A stretch of 64,000 nt of DNA from Thalassospira povalilytica (GCF_002844235.1 NZ_PGTS01000004.1:124001-188000), one strand, 5' to 3'. Shown: positions 34,633 through 44,413, numbered from the stretch's first letter. Program-made: numbers and translations. Notes: generated by a model not told the origin, from the sequence alone.

Positions 34633-35315
34633 CGCAGTTCCTGCCCGCATCAAAGCAGATCATTTTGCACATTGCCCTGATCGTGTTTTTCGCGATGACA
34701 GGCCATGTGGCATCGGCCCGCGCGGATGCCGCGCTGCCCGCCACCAAACTGCAACAGATCGGTGATGATCAGTATCTTGCCGGTGCATTTCGCCTTGATC
34801 GGTATCTTGCCGGGTTTGAACAGCCACTGATTTCAAAGGGGGCCTTTACCCTGTCGCCAGGCGACGGGCTGGTCTGGCAAAACCGTGAACCGTTTCCCGA
34901 CGTCACCGTCATGACCGATCGCGGCATCACCCGTATCGGGGATGACGGAAGCCGTGAAACCATCGCCAATGGCGCGCAATTCAATCAGTTCATCACCCTG
35001 ATTTCAGCCGTTCTTTCCGGTAACTGGGATGCACTTTCCCAACATTTCATAGTTACTGAACGGTCTGCTGAAACCGATGATGCAACTGACGGCGACAGTG
35101 CCAGCACCTGGCAGATCGAACTGACCCCGATTGCCGGGCGCCCGATTGCCGATCAGATCGCGCACATTACCGCATCAGGCCGTGATTTTGTCGATCATGT
35201 CCGGATTGACAAACCCACCGACGATCATGACGAAATCACCCTGTCAAACCAGACGGCTGCGTCCCTGCCACTTCCTGATGACATCGCAGCCCTTTTGGCC
35301 GGGCAGGTACAATAA
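34629..35315 (+). CDS. apeL: LolA-like outer-membrane carrier protein, ApeL-like
   Basis: 228 residues from the ATG at 34629 (4-nt overlap with the thioesterase gene). A signal peptide (KQIILHIALIVFFAMTGHVASARA) precedes a LolA-like part with FEQPLISKGAFTLSPGDGLVWQNREPF. Chaperones of this type in pigment clusters are thought to carry the hydrophobic product across the periplasm, working with the MMPL exporter encoded next. Outer-membrane lipoprotein carriage is the known role of the family; use for the polyene is inferred. Confidence 0.87.
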   Translation: MTQFLPASKQIILHIALIVFFAMTGHVASARADAALPATKLQQIGDDQYLAGAFRLDRYLAGFEQPLISKGAFTLSPGDGLVWQNREPFPDVTVMTDRGITRIGDDGSRETIANGAQFNQFITLISAVLSGNWDALSQHFIVTERSAETDDATDGDSASTWQIELTPIAGRPIADQIAHITASGRDFVDHVRIDKPTDDHDEITLSNQTAASLPLPDDIAALLAGQVQ

Positions 35316-37654
35316 TGAATGTACGCGCCGTCATATGGGTTTTGTGCCTGATCGTTATGGGGGTTCTGACCTTCTGGCAGATCAATGCCCAAAACGCCAA
35401 GATTGACGGTGATATCCTGTCCCTGATCGGGCGCGAACATCATGACGGGGATGCCGACCAACAGGATCGGTCAAGCGACATCACTATTGTCCGGGATCTT
35501 TTGCGGCGTGATGCCAATCAGGTCATCATCATGATGTCCCATCCCGACCGCGACCAGCTTGAAAAAGCAAGCCGCACCCTTGCCCAACACTTCCGCGACA
35601 TGGATGGTACCACATCGGTCAGTCTGCCCGGGTTTGAAACCGGCGATGCAAGTTCCCTTTATGGGTTTTATCTTGATCATGCCGGGGGGCTGTTATCGCA
35701 AAAAGACCGTGACATGCTGATTAATGGTGACGGGCAACGCATATACAAGCGTGCGGTCCAATCGCTCTATGCGCCGTCATCCATGATCTCTGCGCAATCG
35801 CTTGCCAGTGATCCGTTTTCATTGCTGCCAGGCTTTTTGGCTGAACTCGGTGACAAGATCGGGCAAAGCGGCCTTGTGCACAAAGATGACCGTCATGGAA
35901 CGCCAATCATCATCACTCTTGCCCCGCATGTCAGGACAAGCGGGTTTGAAGCCGACTGGGTCAACCATGCCAATGACCTGATTGCCACCGCGACGGCATC
36001 GGATGACGCGCTTTTGATTGCCAAAACCGGACAAATTTTCTTTGCTGTGTCCGAAGCCAGCCACGCAAAATCAGACGTCCAGCGCATTGCCGTGATTGCA
36101 ACACTCGGGGTGATTGCGATGGTGGTTTGGGTATTCATGTCACCACTTCCGATCCTGGCAGCCTTGTTGACCGTCGGAAGCGGTCTTCTTGCCGGTATCA
36201 CCGCCCTTGTTCTGATCTTTGACAGCATCCATGCCATTGCGCTGGTTTTTGGCGCCAGCCTGATCGGGATTTCCATCGACTATGCACTGCATTATCTGGT
36301 TTTACCCGGATCAGACAGAACGGATGACACACGGCTTTCGCATGTTCGACCGGGGCTTCGACTGGGTCTTTTGACCACGGTTTGCGGATTTTCCGCATTG
36401 GCCTTCACACCGACGATCCTGCTTGCGCAAATATCGGTTTATTCGATTGCCGGTTTGATTGCCGCCTATGTCACTGTGGTGACCATTTTGCCATGTCTGC
36501 CGGCCCGCAATATCCGCGACCGCGCCGCCATCAGAGTGATCTATCAGAAAATCGATACTGTTCTTTTGGCTGTTCGGCCATCGAACGGACTGCGTCATGT
36601 CATGCTGGCTCTGGCGACTGTTGCGTTGATTGGGGCGGCATTTTATCTGCCCGCCAACGATGATATCGCCGCCCTTGGCCATGGGGATGACGCCCTGATT
36701 GCCGATGCACGGATGATTGGTGAGACCCTTGGCATGGGCGGGAACCCTCAATTCATCCGGGTGGATGGCGATGACATTCAGGACCGCCTTGAAACCGGCG
36801 AAGCCATCCGCGATGCAGTGCGTCCGCTGATCGCCGATGGACGTATCGGCAGTTTGTTTGGTCTGTCCGATGTCATACCGTCCATCAGCCGCCAGAACGC
36901 CAACCGCGCCCTGATCACATCGCAATTGATTGCGCCATTTGGCCCGCAATTGCAGGCCGTCATTCCGGTGGACATTTCCAGCACACAAGACACCAAAACC
37001 CCGCTTGAACCCGCCCCGGAAATTCTTGCAGCCATTCCCGGATTATCCGGCCTGCAACGCGGTGAAACCGATATCATCCGCCTTAATGCGGTAAAGGACG
37101 TCGATGCCGTGCGCGATGCGATATCGCATATCGGGCAGGCCCGCCTGATCAATCCGCGCGAAACCATCACCGGTCAGTTTGCCCGATACCGTGTCTGGGC
37201 CAGCATCGCGCTTGGCGTGTCGCTGCTTGTTGCGGGACTGGTTGCGGTGTTGCGATACGGGTTTCCTGACGGACTGCATGTCGTGGCCGCACCGCTGATT
37301 GCCATCCTTTGTGCTGTAAGCGGGGCCTTTGTGCTTGGTGTGACGATCAATTTCTTTGCCATTATGGCGCTGTTTCTGGTGTTTGCCATTGGCGCGGATT
37401 ACGCGATCTTTACATCCGAAAGCCACCAGCACGGCACACAGGATGCAACCCGATTTGCCGTGTTCCTGTCACTGATCAGCAGTGTTCTGGCATTCGGGCT
37501 TCTGGCGACAAGTTCGGTTCCGGTGGTCAATGCCATCGGAACCATCATTTCGATCGGGCTGATATCGGCGTGGGTGCTGTCATACTGGATGTGCGCCGGA
37601 CATAACGGCAACGATCACCACACCACCCACCCGCAATCCAGGGGACACCAATAA
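35315..37654 (+). CDS. apeM: MMPL/RND-type exporter, ApeM-like
   Basis: 779 residues with two repeats, each with a periplasmic domain after the first helix and a cluster of membrane helices (near 265-390 and 620-760), as in the MMPL branch of RND transporters. The intramembrane motif around LIGISIDYALHYLV (near 318-331) and IGADYAIFTSE (near 690) carries the expected Asp-Tyr pairs. It probably lifts the polyene lipid out of the inner membrane. The ATG shares one base with the preceding TAA. Confidence 0.9.
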   Translation: MNVRAVIWVLCLIVMGVLTFWQINAQNAKIDGDILSLIGREHHDGDADQQDRSSDITIVRDLLRRDANQVIIMMSHPDRDQLEKASRTLAQHFRDMDGTTSVSLPGFETGDASSLYGFYLDHAGGLLSQKDRDMLINGDGQRIYKRAVQSLYAPSSMISAQSLASDPFSLLPGFLAELGDKIGQSGLVHKDDRHGTPIIITLAPHVRTSGFEADWVNHANDLIATATASDDALLIAKTGQIFFAVSEASHAKSDVQRIAVIATLGVIAMVVWVFMSPLPILAALLTVGSGLLAGITALVLIFDSIHAIALVFGASLIGISIDYALHYLVLPGSDRTDDTRLSHVRPGLRLGLLTTVCGFSALAFTPTILLAQISVYSIAGLIAAYVTVVTILPCLPARNIRDRAAIRVIYQKIDTVLLAVRPSNGLRHVMLALATVALIGAAFYLPANDDIAALGHGDDALIADARMIGETLGMGGNPQFIRVDGDDIQDRLETGEAIRDAVRPLIADGRIGSLFGLSDVIPSISRQNANRALITSQLIAPFGPQLQAVIPVDISSTQDTKTPLEPAPEILAAIPGLSGLQRGETDIIRLNAVKDVDAVRDAISHIGQARLINPRETITGQFARYRVWASIALGVSLLVAGLVAVLRYGFPDGLHVVAAPLIAILCAVSGAFVLGVTINFFAIMALFLVFAIGADYAIFTSESHQHGTQDATRFAVFLSLISSVLAFGLLATSSVPVVNAIGTIISIGLISAWVLSYWMCAGHNGNDHHTTHPQSRGHQ

Positions 37655-38883
37655 TGCACGATTGCGACATTGCGATCATCGGCGCCGGACCGGCCGGGGC
37701 CGTGGCGGCAAAATTGCTTCATGATGCGGGCATGCATGTCACCGTGCTTGAGGCACAGACATTTCCGCGCTTTGTCATTGGCGAAAGCCTGTTGCCCAAC
37801 TGCATGAATATCCTTGAACGCGCGGGCCTTCTTGATGCGGTTCAAAAGGCCGGGTTTCAATTCAAGAACGGTGCGGTTTTCGAACGTGGCCCGCTGTATC
37901 AGTCCATCGATTTTCGCAAGAATTTCGAACCATCAGGCTGGGGCACCACATTCCAGGTCCAGCGCGCGCGATTTGACAAAATCCTGACCGATACCGCCAT
38001 TGCCGCGGGCATTGATATCCGGTTTGCGCACAAGGTTACCGAAGCCAGCCTGACCGATGGCGACTGCCAGCTGACATTCCAGAATGACCGTGGCGAAACC
38101 GGCAAACTGCGCGCGTCATTTGTCCTTGATGCCAGCGGATATGGCCGCGTCCTGCCCCGGATGCTCGGCATTGCGCGGTCCGGCCAATCCATCGAACGGC
38201 GCGCACTGTTTACCCATGTTCAAGATAACATGTCGCCAACCGATCACGACCGGAACAAAATCCTGATCACGGTTCACCCGACCCATCAGGAAGTCTGGTA
38301 CTGGCTGATTCCGTTTTCGGATGGCACATCATCCGTCGGCGTGATTTTCCCCGATCAGGATCCCCGATGGTCATCAATGGATGAACAGGCGATCTTTGAT
38401 CAACTGATTGCCGATACCCGCCTTGGAACCATCCTTGCCGATGCCAGACCGATCCGTCCGCTTAATGCGATTGCCGGATACAGCGCCCAGTCCGATCAGC
38501 TGTTCGGCGACGGATATGCGTTGCTTGGCAATTCGGCGGGCTTCCTTGATCCGGTCTTTTCATCGGGTGTCACCATTGCCATGCAGTCGGCCGAAATGGC
38601 GGCCAACGTTCTGATCAATCGTCACAATGCCAAGAATGTCGATTGGCAAAACGATTATGCCATTCCGCTTGAACGTGGTGTTGCGACCTTTCGTTCCTAT
38701 GTCGACGCGTGGTATGACGGGCGGCTTCAGACCATCATTTTCAATCAGCCGACCGAAGACACCAAGGTCAAGCGCATGGTTGTTTCGATCCTTGCCGGAT
38801 ATGCCTGGAATCTCGACAATCCGCTTGTAAGCAAAACCGATCATTACCTTAAGATGTTGCACGACCTATGCGATCCGTCCTGA
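37654..38883 (+). CDS. FAD-dependent oxidoreductase, halogenase/geranylgeranyl reductase-like
   Basis: 409 residues. N-terminal FAD motif IGAGPAGAVAAKLL (8-21), then FPRFVIGESLLPNCMNIL (residues 36-53), a stretch shared by flavin-dependent halogenases and by geranylgeranyl-type reductases. WYWLIPFSDG and the dinucleotide-binding GYALLGNSAGFLDPVFSSG follow. Homologues occur in several aryl polyene and flexirubin clusters, where they may hydroxylate or halogenate the aryl head or act on the chain. Sequence alone does not settle which. It overlaps the exporter by 1 nt and the next gene by 16 nt. Confidence 0.85.
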   Translation: MHDCDIAIIGAGPAGAVAAKLLHDAGMHVTVLEAQTFPRFVIGESLLPNCMNILERAGLLDAVQKAGFQFKNGAVFERGPLYQSIDFRKNFEPSGWGTTFQVQRARFDKILTDTAIAAGIDIRFAHKVTEASLTDGDCQLTFQNDRGETGKLRASFVLDASGYGRVLPRMLGIARSGQSIERRALFTHVQDNMSPTDHDRNKILITVHPTHQEVWYWLIPFSDGTSSVGVIFPDQDPRWSSMDEQAIFDQLIADTRLGTILADARPIRPLNAIAGYSAQSDQLFGDGYALLGNSAGFLDPVFSSGVTIAMQSAEMAANVLINRHNAKNVDWQNDYAIPLERGVATFRSYVDAWYDGRLQTIIFNQPTEDTKVKRMVVSILAGYAWNLDNPLVSKTDHYLKMLHDLCDPS

Positions 38884-39503
38884 CCATCATGGTTGCCGCA
38901 ATCCTCGGTGCCTGCAGCCCGCAATTTGCCGATCGCCCGGATGGCGATCCGGTGAATGCGTCTGTCCGTGATCTGGTGGTGCCCGATGGTGAGAACGATG
39001 TTTTCCTGACCCTGCCTGCCAATCCATGGAAGGCTGCCGACCCGATCAATATCGCCCAACAGGTCAGCGCAACCTGGACCGACCCGGAAGCGGCAGAAAC
39101 CAGGGAACGCACAACCTTTATCGCCCGCATTGCCATCACCACCAACCACGTTATGGTTACGGTGCTTGACGGTTTGGGACGGCGTGCCCTTGATATCGAC
39201 TGGACGGAAAACGCACTGAATGTCACACGCGCGGACTGGTTGCCCGACCGGATCGATGCGCGCCGTCTGCTGGCTGACATGTTTGTCACCTATTGGCCGC
39301 TTGACGATGTTAAAAATGCACTTGGTCACGGCATGACGATCCAACAGACCCCGTCAGGCAGGATCATCCATGCCGATCATACCCAAAATGCCCTGATCAC
39401 GGTCACCCGTCCCGCAACCGATCCCTGGCAGGGAACGGCAACATTGCATAACGCGCGCCATGGATACACACTGACCATCAATTCACAGCGGATGGCACCA
39501 TGA
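38868..39503 (+). CDS. apeN: DUF3261 lipoprotein, ApeN-like
   Basis: 211 residues with a short lipoprotein signal (VLTIMVAAILGAC, lipobox LGAC near residues 13-16). The mature part is beta-rich with TFIARIAITTNHVMVTVLDGLGRRALDIDW, typical of DUF3261 proteins, which are found in aryl polyene loci and resemble outer-membrane anchoring lipoproteins of the LolB type. It probably accepts the pigment at the outer membrane from the LolA-like protein. Confidence 0.83.
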   Translation: MRSVLTIMVAAILGACSPQFADRPDGDPVNASVRDLVVPDGENDVFLTLPANPWKAADPINIAQQVSATWTDPEAAETRERTTFIARIAITTNHVMVTVLDGLGRRALDIDWTENALNVTRADWLPDRIDARRLLADMFVTYWPLDDVKNALGHGMTIQQTPSGRIIHADHTQNALITVTRPATDPWQGTATLHNARHGYTLTINSQRMAP

Positions 39504-40726
39504 CAGCGACCGGAAAACCCGCCTTTCTGTCGGCCCTTGGTGTTGTATCGGCACTGGGATCGGGCAAGGTACAATCATCAGAAACCCTGTTTGGCGACCG
39601 CCCCGCCGACATGATCCTGCATGACGATTATCTGGTCGATGCCAGCACCATCCTTGGCACCGTCACAAGCCCGCCCGATGCCCTGCCCGACCATCTTGGC
39701 CACTATGATACGCGCAACAATCGCCTGTTATGGACGGCGGCCAACCAGATCGCCGATGAAATTTCCGATGTCATTGCAACATTCGGTAAGGATCGGGTGG
39801 CGATCATTCTGGGCACCAGCACATCGGGGATCGAAGAAGGCACATCGGGATATCGTGAAAAACTTGCGACCGGGAAATGGTCGGACACCTTCCGCTATGA
39901 ACATCAGGAAATCGGATCACCGGCAGATTTCCTGCGCGATGCCCTTGGTCTGCAAAATCAGGCCTATGTGATTTCAACAGCCTGTTCTTCAAGTGCCAAG
40001 GCCTTTGCCGCGGCAAGACGCCTGATGAATGCCGGGTTTTGCGATGCCGTGCTGGTCGGGGGTGTGGACAGCCTTTGCCGACTGACCGTTCGGGGTTTTC
40101 ATTCGCTGAGCTCGGTTGCAACGGGGATTTGCAATCCACTGAGCATCAATCGCGACGGCATCAATATCGGCGAAGGTGCGGCCCTGTTTGTCATGCGCCC
40201 GGACCGGGGGGATATTTCGGTGCTCGGCGTTGGGGAAACATCCGATGCCCATCACCCCAACGCCCCCCATCCCGATGGCATCGGTGCGACCGCGGCCATG
40301 CGGGCCGCCCTGGATCAGGCGGGCCTGCCCCCGACGGCAGTGTCCTATGTCAATATGCATGGCACTGCGACCCCGCTTAATGACAGCATGGAAGCACGCG
40401 CCATTCATCAGGTTTTTGATCATGACATTGCCGTCAGTTCGACCAAACCCATGACCGGTCATACACTTGGTGCCGCTGGCGCGATTGAGGCCGCCATTCT
40501 TTGGCTGTCCCTGACCGAAATGGAAAACGGCACCCCGCTGCCCCGTCATATCTGGGACGGCGCAGCCGACCCGGACATCCCGGAAATCAATCTTGTCAAA
40601 ACAGTCGGCCAACGACTTGCACCGGCTGAACAATCTGCAATGATGAGCAACTCCTTCGCCTTTGGCGGCAGCAATGTATCCGTCATTCTGGGGCGGGGAT
40701 TTAACCGTATTGGTCCGTCATCATGA
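39500..40726 (+). CDS. apeO: Beta-ketoacyl synthase, ApeO-like
   Basis: 408 residues of the FabF fold. The catalytic Cys is C162 in STACSSSAKAF; the two His lie in NMHGTATPLND and KPMTGHTLGAAGAIEA. It should extend the polyene chain with malonyl units. In E. coli ApeO works as a heterodimer with the ApeC chain-length factor, which is also in this cluster. 4-nt overlaps on both sides. Confidence 0.93.
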   Translation: MTATGKPAFLSALGVVSALGSGKVQSSETLFGDRPADMILHDDYLVDASTILGTVTSPPDALPDHLGHYDTRNNRLLWTAANQIADEISDVIATFGKDRVAIILGTSTSGIEEGTSGYREKLATGKWSDTFRYEHQEIGSPADFLRDALGLQNQAYVISTACSSSAKAFAAARRLMNAGFCDAVLVGGVDSLCRLTVRGFHSLSSVATGICNPLSINRDGINIGEGAALFVMRPDRGDISVLGVGETSDAHHPNAPHPDGIGATAAMRAALDQAGLPPTAVSYVNMHGTATPLNDSMEARAIHQVFDHDIAVSSTKPMTGHTLGAAGAIEAAILWLSLTEMENGTPLPRHIWDGAADPDIPEINLVKTVGQRLAPAEQSAMMSNSFAFGGSNVSVILGRGFNRIGPSS

Positions 40727-41229
40727 CTGCACATAACACCCCGTCCTTGATGCCACCGGTTGACGAGCTTGTCCTGCATGCAGCCCCGATGTTGCTGATT
40801 GATGAAGTATGTTCTGCCGACCCAGACCGGCTGCATGCCCGTGTTCGCATTCATAAAAACAGCATCTTCTTCGAAGACGGCATCGGGGTTCCGGCCTATG
40901 TCGGCATTGAATATATTGCCCAGGCCGTCGCCGCCTATAGTGGCTGGCGCGGCAAACAGGCCGACCCGACCACGCCGCCGCGCATCGGCTATTTGTTGGG
41001 GACACGCAAGATGACCCTGGCCTGCGACGGCTTTACGGTGGGCAGTTGCCTTGATGTCTTTGTTAAAAACATTTTCGAAGATGACCAGATGGGCGTCTTT
41101 GAAGGCGAGGTCAGAAACGGTGGAACCGTTCTGGTCAAAGCCCAGATCAATGTCTTCCAGCCGGCATCTGCCCCGGATCAGTCGGAAGACACCATGACGA
41201 CCACCAACCAAGAAACGACACAGCCATGA
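40723..41229 (+). CDS. apeP: 3-Hydroxyacyl-ACP dehydratase, ApeP-like
   Basis: 168 residues, hotdog fold, with VLHAAPMLLIDEV at residues 18-30 and a polar C-terminal tail. In the E. coli system ApeP forms a heteromer with ApeI and both are needed for dehydration; here the ApeI part is fused to the ligase, so the complex would include the ligase too. It overlaps its neighbours by 4 nt. Confidence 0.88.
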   Translation: MTAHNTPSLMPPVDELVLHAAPMLLIDEVCSADPDRLHARVRIHKNSIFFEDGIGVPAYVGIEYIAQAVAAYSGWRGKQADPTTPPRIGYLLGTRKMTLACDGFTVGSCLDVFVKNIFEDDQMGVFEGEVRNGGTVLVKAQINVFQPASAPDQSEDTMTTTNQETTQP

Positions 41230-41951
41230 CACAGACCATTCTGGTAACCGGTGCCAGCAAGGGCATTGGTGCCGCCACTGCAAGACGCCTTGCCCGTGAC
41301 GGATTTGACATCATCGTGCATTACAATTCGGACCGCGATGGTGCGCAATCGGTACTTGATGATGTCATGGCCGCGGGACGCAGCGGGCGTCTGATCAGTT
41401 TTGATATCGCCAATCGTGATGCGACACGCACCGCCATCGAAGACGATATTGCGCAACATGGTGCACCATACGGGGTTGTCCTGAATGCGGGCCTGACGCG
41501 CGATGCCGCGTTTCCGGCCCTTGAAGATGATGATTGGGACAGTGTGCTGCACACCAATCTGGACGGATTTTACAATGTGATCAAACCCGTGATCATGCCA
41601 ATCATCCAGCGCCGCAAAGGCGGGCGCATTGTCGCATTGACGTCAATTGCCGGACTGGCGGGCAATCGCGGACAGGTCAATTATGCCGCCTCCAAGGCCG
41701 GGATTATCGGCGCGGTGAAATCATTGGCGCTGGAACTGGCCAAACGCAAGATCACGGTCAATGCCGTGGCACCGGGCGTCATCGAAACCCGGATGACCGA
41801 AGACCTGCCGGAAGACGAGGTCAAGGCAATGATCCCGATGCGCCGTTATGGCACGGTTGACGAAATCGCCGCCGCTGTGGCGTTCCTGTGCAGTGACGAT
41901 GCGTCCTATATCACCCGCCAGGTCATCAGTGTGAACGGGGGGATGCTATGA
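41226..41951 (+). CDS. apeQ: 3-Oxoacyl-ACP reductase, FabG/ApeQ-like
   Basis: 241 residues of the short-chain dehydrogenase family: NAD(P) motif TGASKGIGAAT (8-18), catalytic Ser in ALTSIAG, YAASK near 155-159. It reduces the 3-keto group before dehydration. NADPH use is likely from FabG similarity. 4-nt overlaps with the neighbouring genes. Confidence 0.93.
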   Translation: MTQTILVTGASKGIGAATARRLARDGFDIIVHYNSDRDGAQSVLDDVMAAGRSGRLISFDIANRDATRTAIEDDIAQHGAPYGVVLNAGLTRDAAFPALEDDDWDSVLHTNLDGFYNVIKPVIMPIIQRRKGGRIVALTSIAGLAGNRGQVNYAASKAGIIGAVKSLALELAKRKITVNAVAPGVIETRMTEDLPEDEVKAMIPMRRYGTVDEIAAAVAFLCSDDASYITRQVISVNGGML

Positions 41952-43177
41952 CCAGACGGGTTGTTGTAACCGGCATGGCCGGGATCACCGCACTTGGTGA
42001 TGACTGGCAAACCATTTCTGCACGTATGAATGCCGGGGAAACCGGCATCCGGCGCATGGATGAATGGGACGGGAAATATGATCTTCGTACCCGGCTTGCC
42101 GGCCCGGTAGAAGGCTTTAACCTGAAAGGCAAGTTCACCCGCAAACAGTTGCGCAGCATGGGCCGCGTTGCCCAGATGTCGGTTGCTGCCACGGATAAGG
42201 CACTTGAAATCGCCGGTCTTCGCGATGAAAAGTCGATTTTGCAGGGCGGACGCCTTGGGATTGCCTATGGGTCGTCATTTGGCAGCACCCCGCCGGTGCT
42301 GGGTTTCACCCGGTTGATGGAAACCGGTGACAGCAACGCCATCACCGCCACCAGCTATATCCAGATGATGAGCCATACATCAGCGGTCAATATCGGGGTT
42401 CTGTATGGCATTTGCGGGCGCATCATCCCGACATCGACCGCCTGCACATCGGGCAGCATGGGAATCGGTTATGCCTACGAAGCCATCAAATACGGCATGC
42501 AGGATGTCATGATTGCCGGTGGGGCAGAAGAACTCTGTCCGACCATGGTTGCGGTGTTCGACACCCTGTTTGCCACCAGCGACAATAACGATCAGCCCGA
42601 TGTTACCCCGCGCCCCTATGACCAGAACCGCGATGGTCTGGTAATTGGCGAAGGTGCTGGAACCCTGATCCTTGAAGAATACGAACATGCGGTTGCCCGG
42701 GGTGCGACCATCTTTGGCGAAATTGTCGGGTTTGCCTCAAACTCCGACGGCGCACATATCACCCAGCCACAGGCCGACAAGATGGAAATTGCCCTGCGCA
42801 AATCACTTGAAGATGCGCGACTGTCGCCGGCCGATATCGATATCGTCAATGGTCACGGCACCGCGACCGATCATGGTGACCTTGCCGAAAGCAAGGCAAC
42901 CCGTGCCGTATTCGACCGCGCCATTCCGATCCACACCCTTAAGGGGCATTTCGGCCATACGCTGGGGGCGTGCGGTGCGATCGAAGCATGGCTTGGTCTG
43001 GAAATGATGCGGGACGAAACCTTTGTACCGACCGCAAATCTTGTTTCGCCCGACCCGGAATGCGCCGATCTTGATTATATCCGATCCGAACCGCGTACCA
43101 TTTCCGCCGAATATCTGATGAGCAACAATTTCGCCTTTGGCGGCATCAATACATCGCTGATTTTCGCCAGAATATAA
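41948..43177 (+). CDS. apeR: Beta-ketoacyl synthase, ApeR-like
   Basis: 409 residues, FabF fold with C166 in PTSTACTSGSMG, His in NGHGTATDHGD and KGHFGHTLGACG. It differs from the ApeO-like protein in the N-terminal third, consistent with a separate role, for example the first condensation onto the aromatic starter. It is the last gene of the tightly overlapping operon. Confidence 0.92.
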   Translation: MTRRVVVTGMAGITALGDDWQTISARMNAGETGIRRMDEWDGKYDLRTRLAGPVEGFNLKGKFTRKQLRSMGRVAQMSVAATDKALEIAGLRDEKSILQGGRLGIAYGSSFGSTPPVLGFTRLMETGDSNAITATSYIQMMSHTSAVNIGVLYGICGRIIPTSTACTSGSMGIGYAYEAIKYGMQDVMIAGGAEELCPTMVAVFDTLFATSDNNDQPDVTPRPYDQNRDGLVIGEGAGTLILEEYEHAVARGATIFGEIVGFASNSDGAHITQPQADKMEIALRKSLEDARLSPADIDIVNGHGTATDHGDLAESKATRAVFDRAIPIHTLKGHFGHTLGACGAIEAWLGLEMMRDETFVPTANLVSPDPECADLDYIRSEPRTISAEYLMSNNFAFGGINTSLIFARI

Positions 43178-43212
43178 ATGCTTTGACCTTATCCCATACA
43201 GGACACCCGACC

Positions 43213-44166
43213 ATGCGTATTGCCATCCTTGACGACTACCAAAAACTTGCCCTGCAATCGGCTGACTGGTCTGCTGTCAAGGCACATGGCGAGATTACGG
43301 TCTTTCATGACACCATCACTGACAAGAATGCGTTGCGTGACCGGTTGATGCCGTTTGACATCCTGTGTGTCATGCGCGAACGCACACCGATTTCGGGCGA
43401 CCTGATCCGCAGCCTGCCCAATCTGAAACTGATCGTCACGTCGGGCAAACGCAATGCGGCAATTGATGTGGCAACCGCCCATGAATGCGGGATTACGGTC
43501 TGCGGAACGGAATCCCCTTCGACTGCGACACCGGAACTGGCATTTGCCCTTATGCTGGGACTTGCACGCAATATTGTGGGTGAAAATGCCTCGATGCGCA
43601 GTGGCGGCTGGCAGATCGGGCTGGGTCAGGATCTTGCCGGATCGACATTGGGTATTATCGGCCTTGGCCGGCTTGGGGCGCAAATCGCCAAAATCGCCCA
43701 GGCCTTTGACATGCACATCACCGCATGGAGCACCAACCTGACACCGGAACGCTGTCAGGAAGTCGGTGTTGAATACAAACCCAGCAAGGAAGCCCTGTTG
43801 CGCGATGCCGATTTCGTCACCATCCATCAGCGTCTTTCAGACCGCACACGCGGCCTGATCGGCAGCGAAGAATTCCGGCAGATGAAGAAAACCGCGTTTC
43901 TGATCAATACATCACGCGGGCCGATTGTCGATGACGCGGCCCTGATTGATGCCGTCAACGAGGGCGAAATCGCAGGCGCAGGTATTGATGTCTATGATCA
44001 GGAACCGCTGCCGGCTGCCCATCCGCTGCGCAAATGCGACAAGCTGTTGCTGACCCCGCATCTGGGCTATGTCACCCGCCATACCTGGGATGTGTTTTAT
44101 GGCCAGACGGTTGAGGCGGTGCTGGCCTGGATCAATGGTGATCCGATCCGGGTTCTTCCATCATAG
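43213..44166 (+). CDS. D-2-hydroxyacid dehydrogenase (NAD-dependent)
   Basis: 317 residues from the ATG at 43213; a Met at 43183 is too close to the previous stop and lacks a ribosome site. The nucleotide motif GIIGLGRLGAQIAK is present, with catalytic Arg in NTSRGPIVDDAAL, Glu in QEPLP and His in LTPHLGYVTRH. It could be a phosphoglycerate-like or glyoxylate-type enzyme. It lies 35 nt after apeR, so it may share the transcript, but such an enzyme is not a known part of aryl polyene clusters. Confidence 0.85.
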   Translation: MRIAILDDYQKLALQSADWSAVKAHGEITVFHDTITDKNALRDRLMPFDILCVMRERTPISGDLIRSLPNLKLIVTSGKRNAAIDVATAHECGITVCGTESPSTATPELAFALMLGLARNIVGENASMRSGGWQIGLGQDLAGSTLGIIGLGRLGAQIAKIAQAFDMHITAWSTNLTPERCQEVGVEYKPSKEALLRDADFVTIHQRLSDRTRGLIGSEEFRQMKKTAFLINTSRGPIVDDAALIDAVNEGEIAGAGIDVYDQEPLPAAHPLRKCDKLLLTPHLGYVTRHTWDVFYGQTVEAVLAWINGDPIRVLPS

Positions 44167-44225
44167 CATCATCGCAAACGATATCTGCCGTCGCTTGCCC
44201 GGACGGATCGGGATCTTGATGTGAC

Positions 44226-44246
44226 CACGGTTACTTTTTGACCGTG
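44226..44246. terminator. Weak hairpin after the hydroxyacid dehydrogenase gene
   Basis: CACGGT and ACCGTG arms (6 bp) around a 9-nt T-rich loop, 60 nt after the stop. No T-run follows. The rest of the 247-bp gap up to 44413 shows nothing else I can name; the promoter of the next gene must lie here. Confidence 0.3.
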
Positions 44247-44413
44247 ATAGCGCGTTTGTGACTTGTGAAAAAATCAGGATAGATGACAATCATTCGCACG
44301 CAGGGGCCAGGACGCAAAACAGCGCCCCCTGATGCGACGTGCGTTGATCTGATTTGTCTTTGTTACCGTCACCACCAGCCCCCCAATCCCCGTGTCACTC
44401 AGGACAGGAGCGC

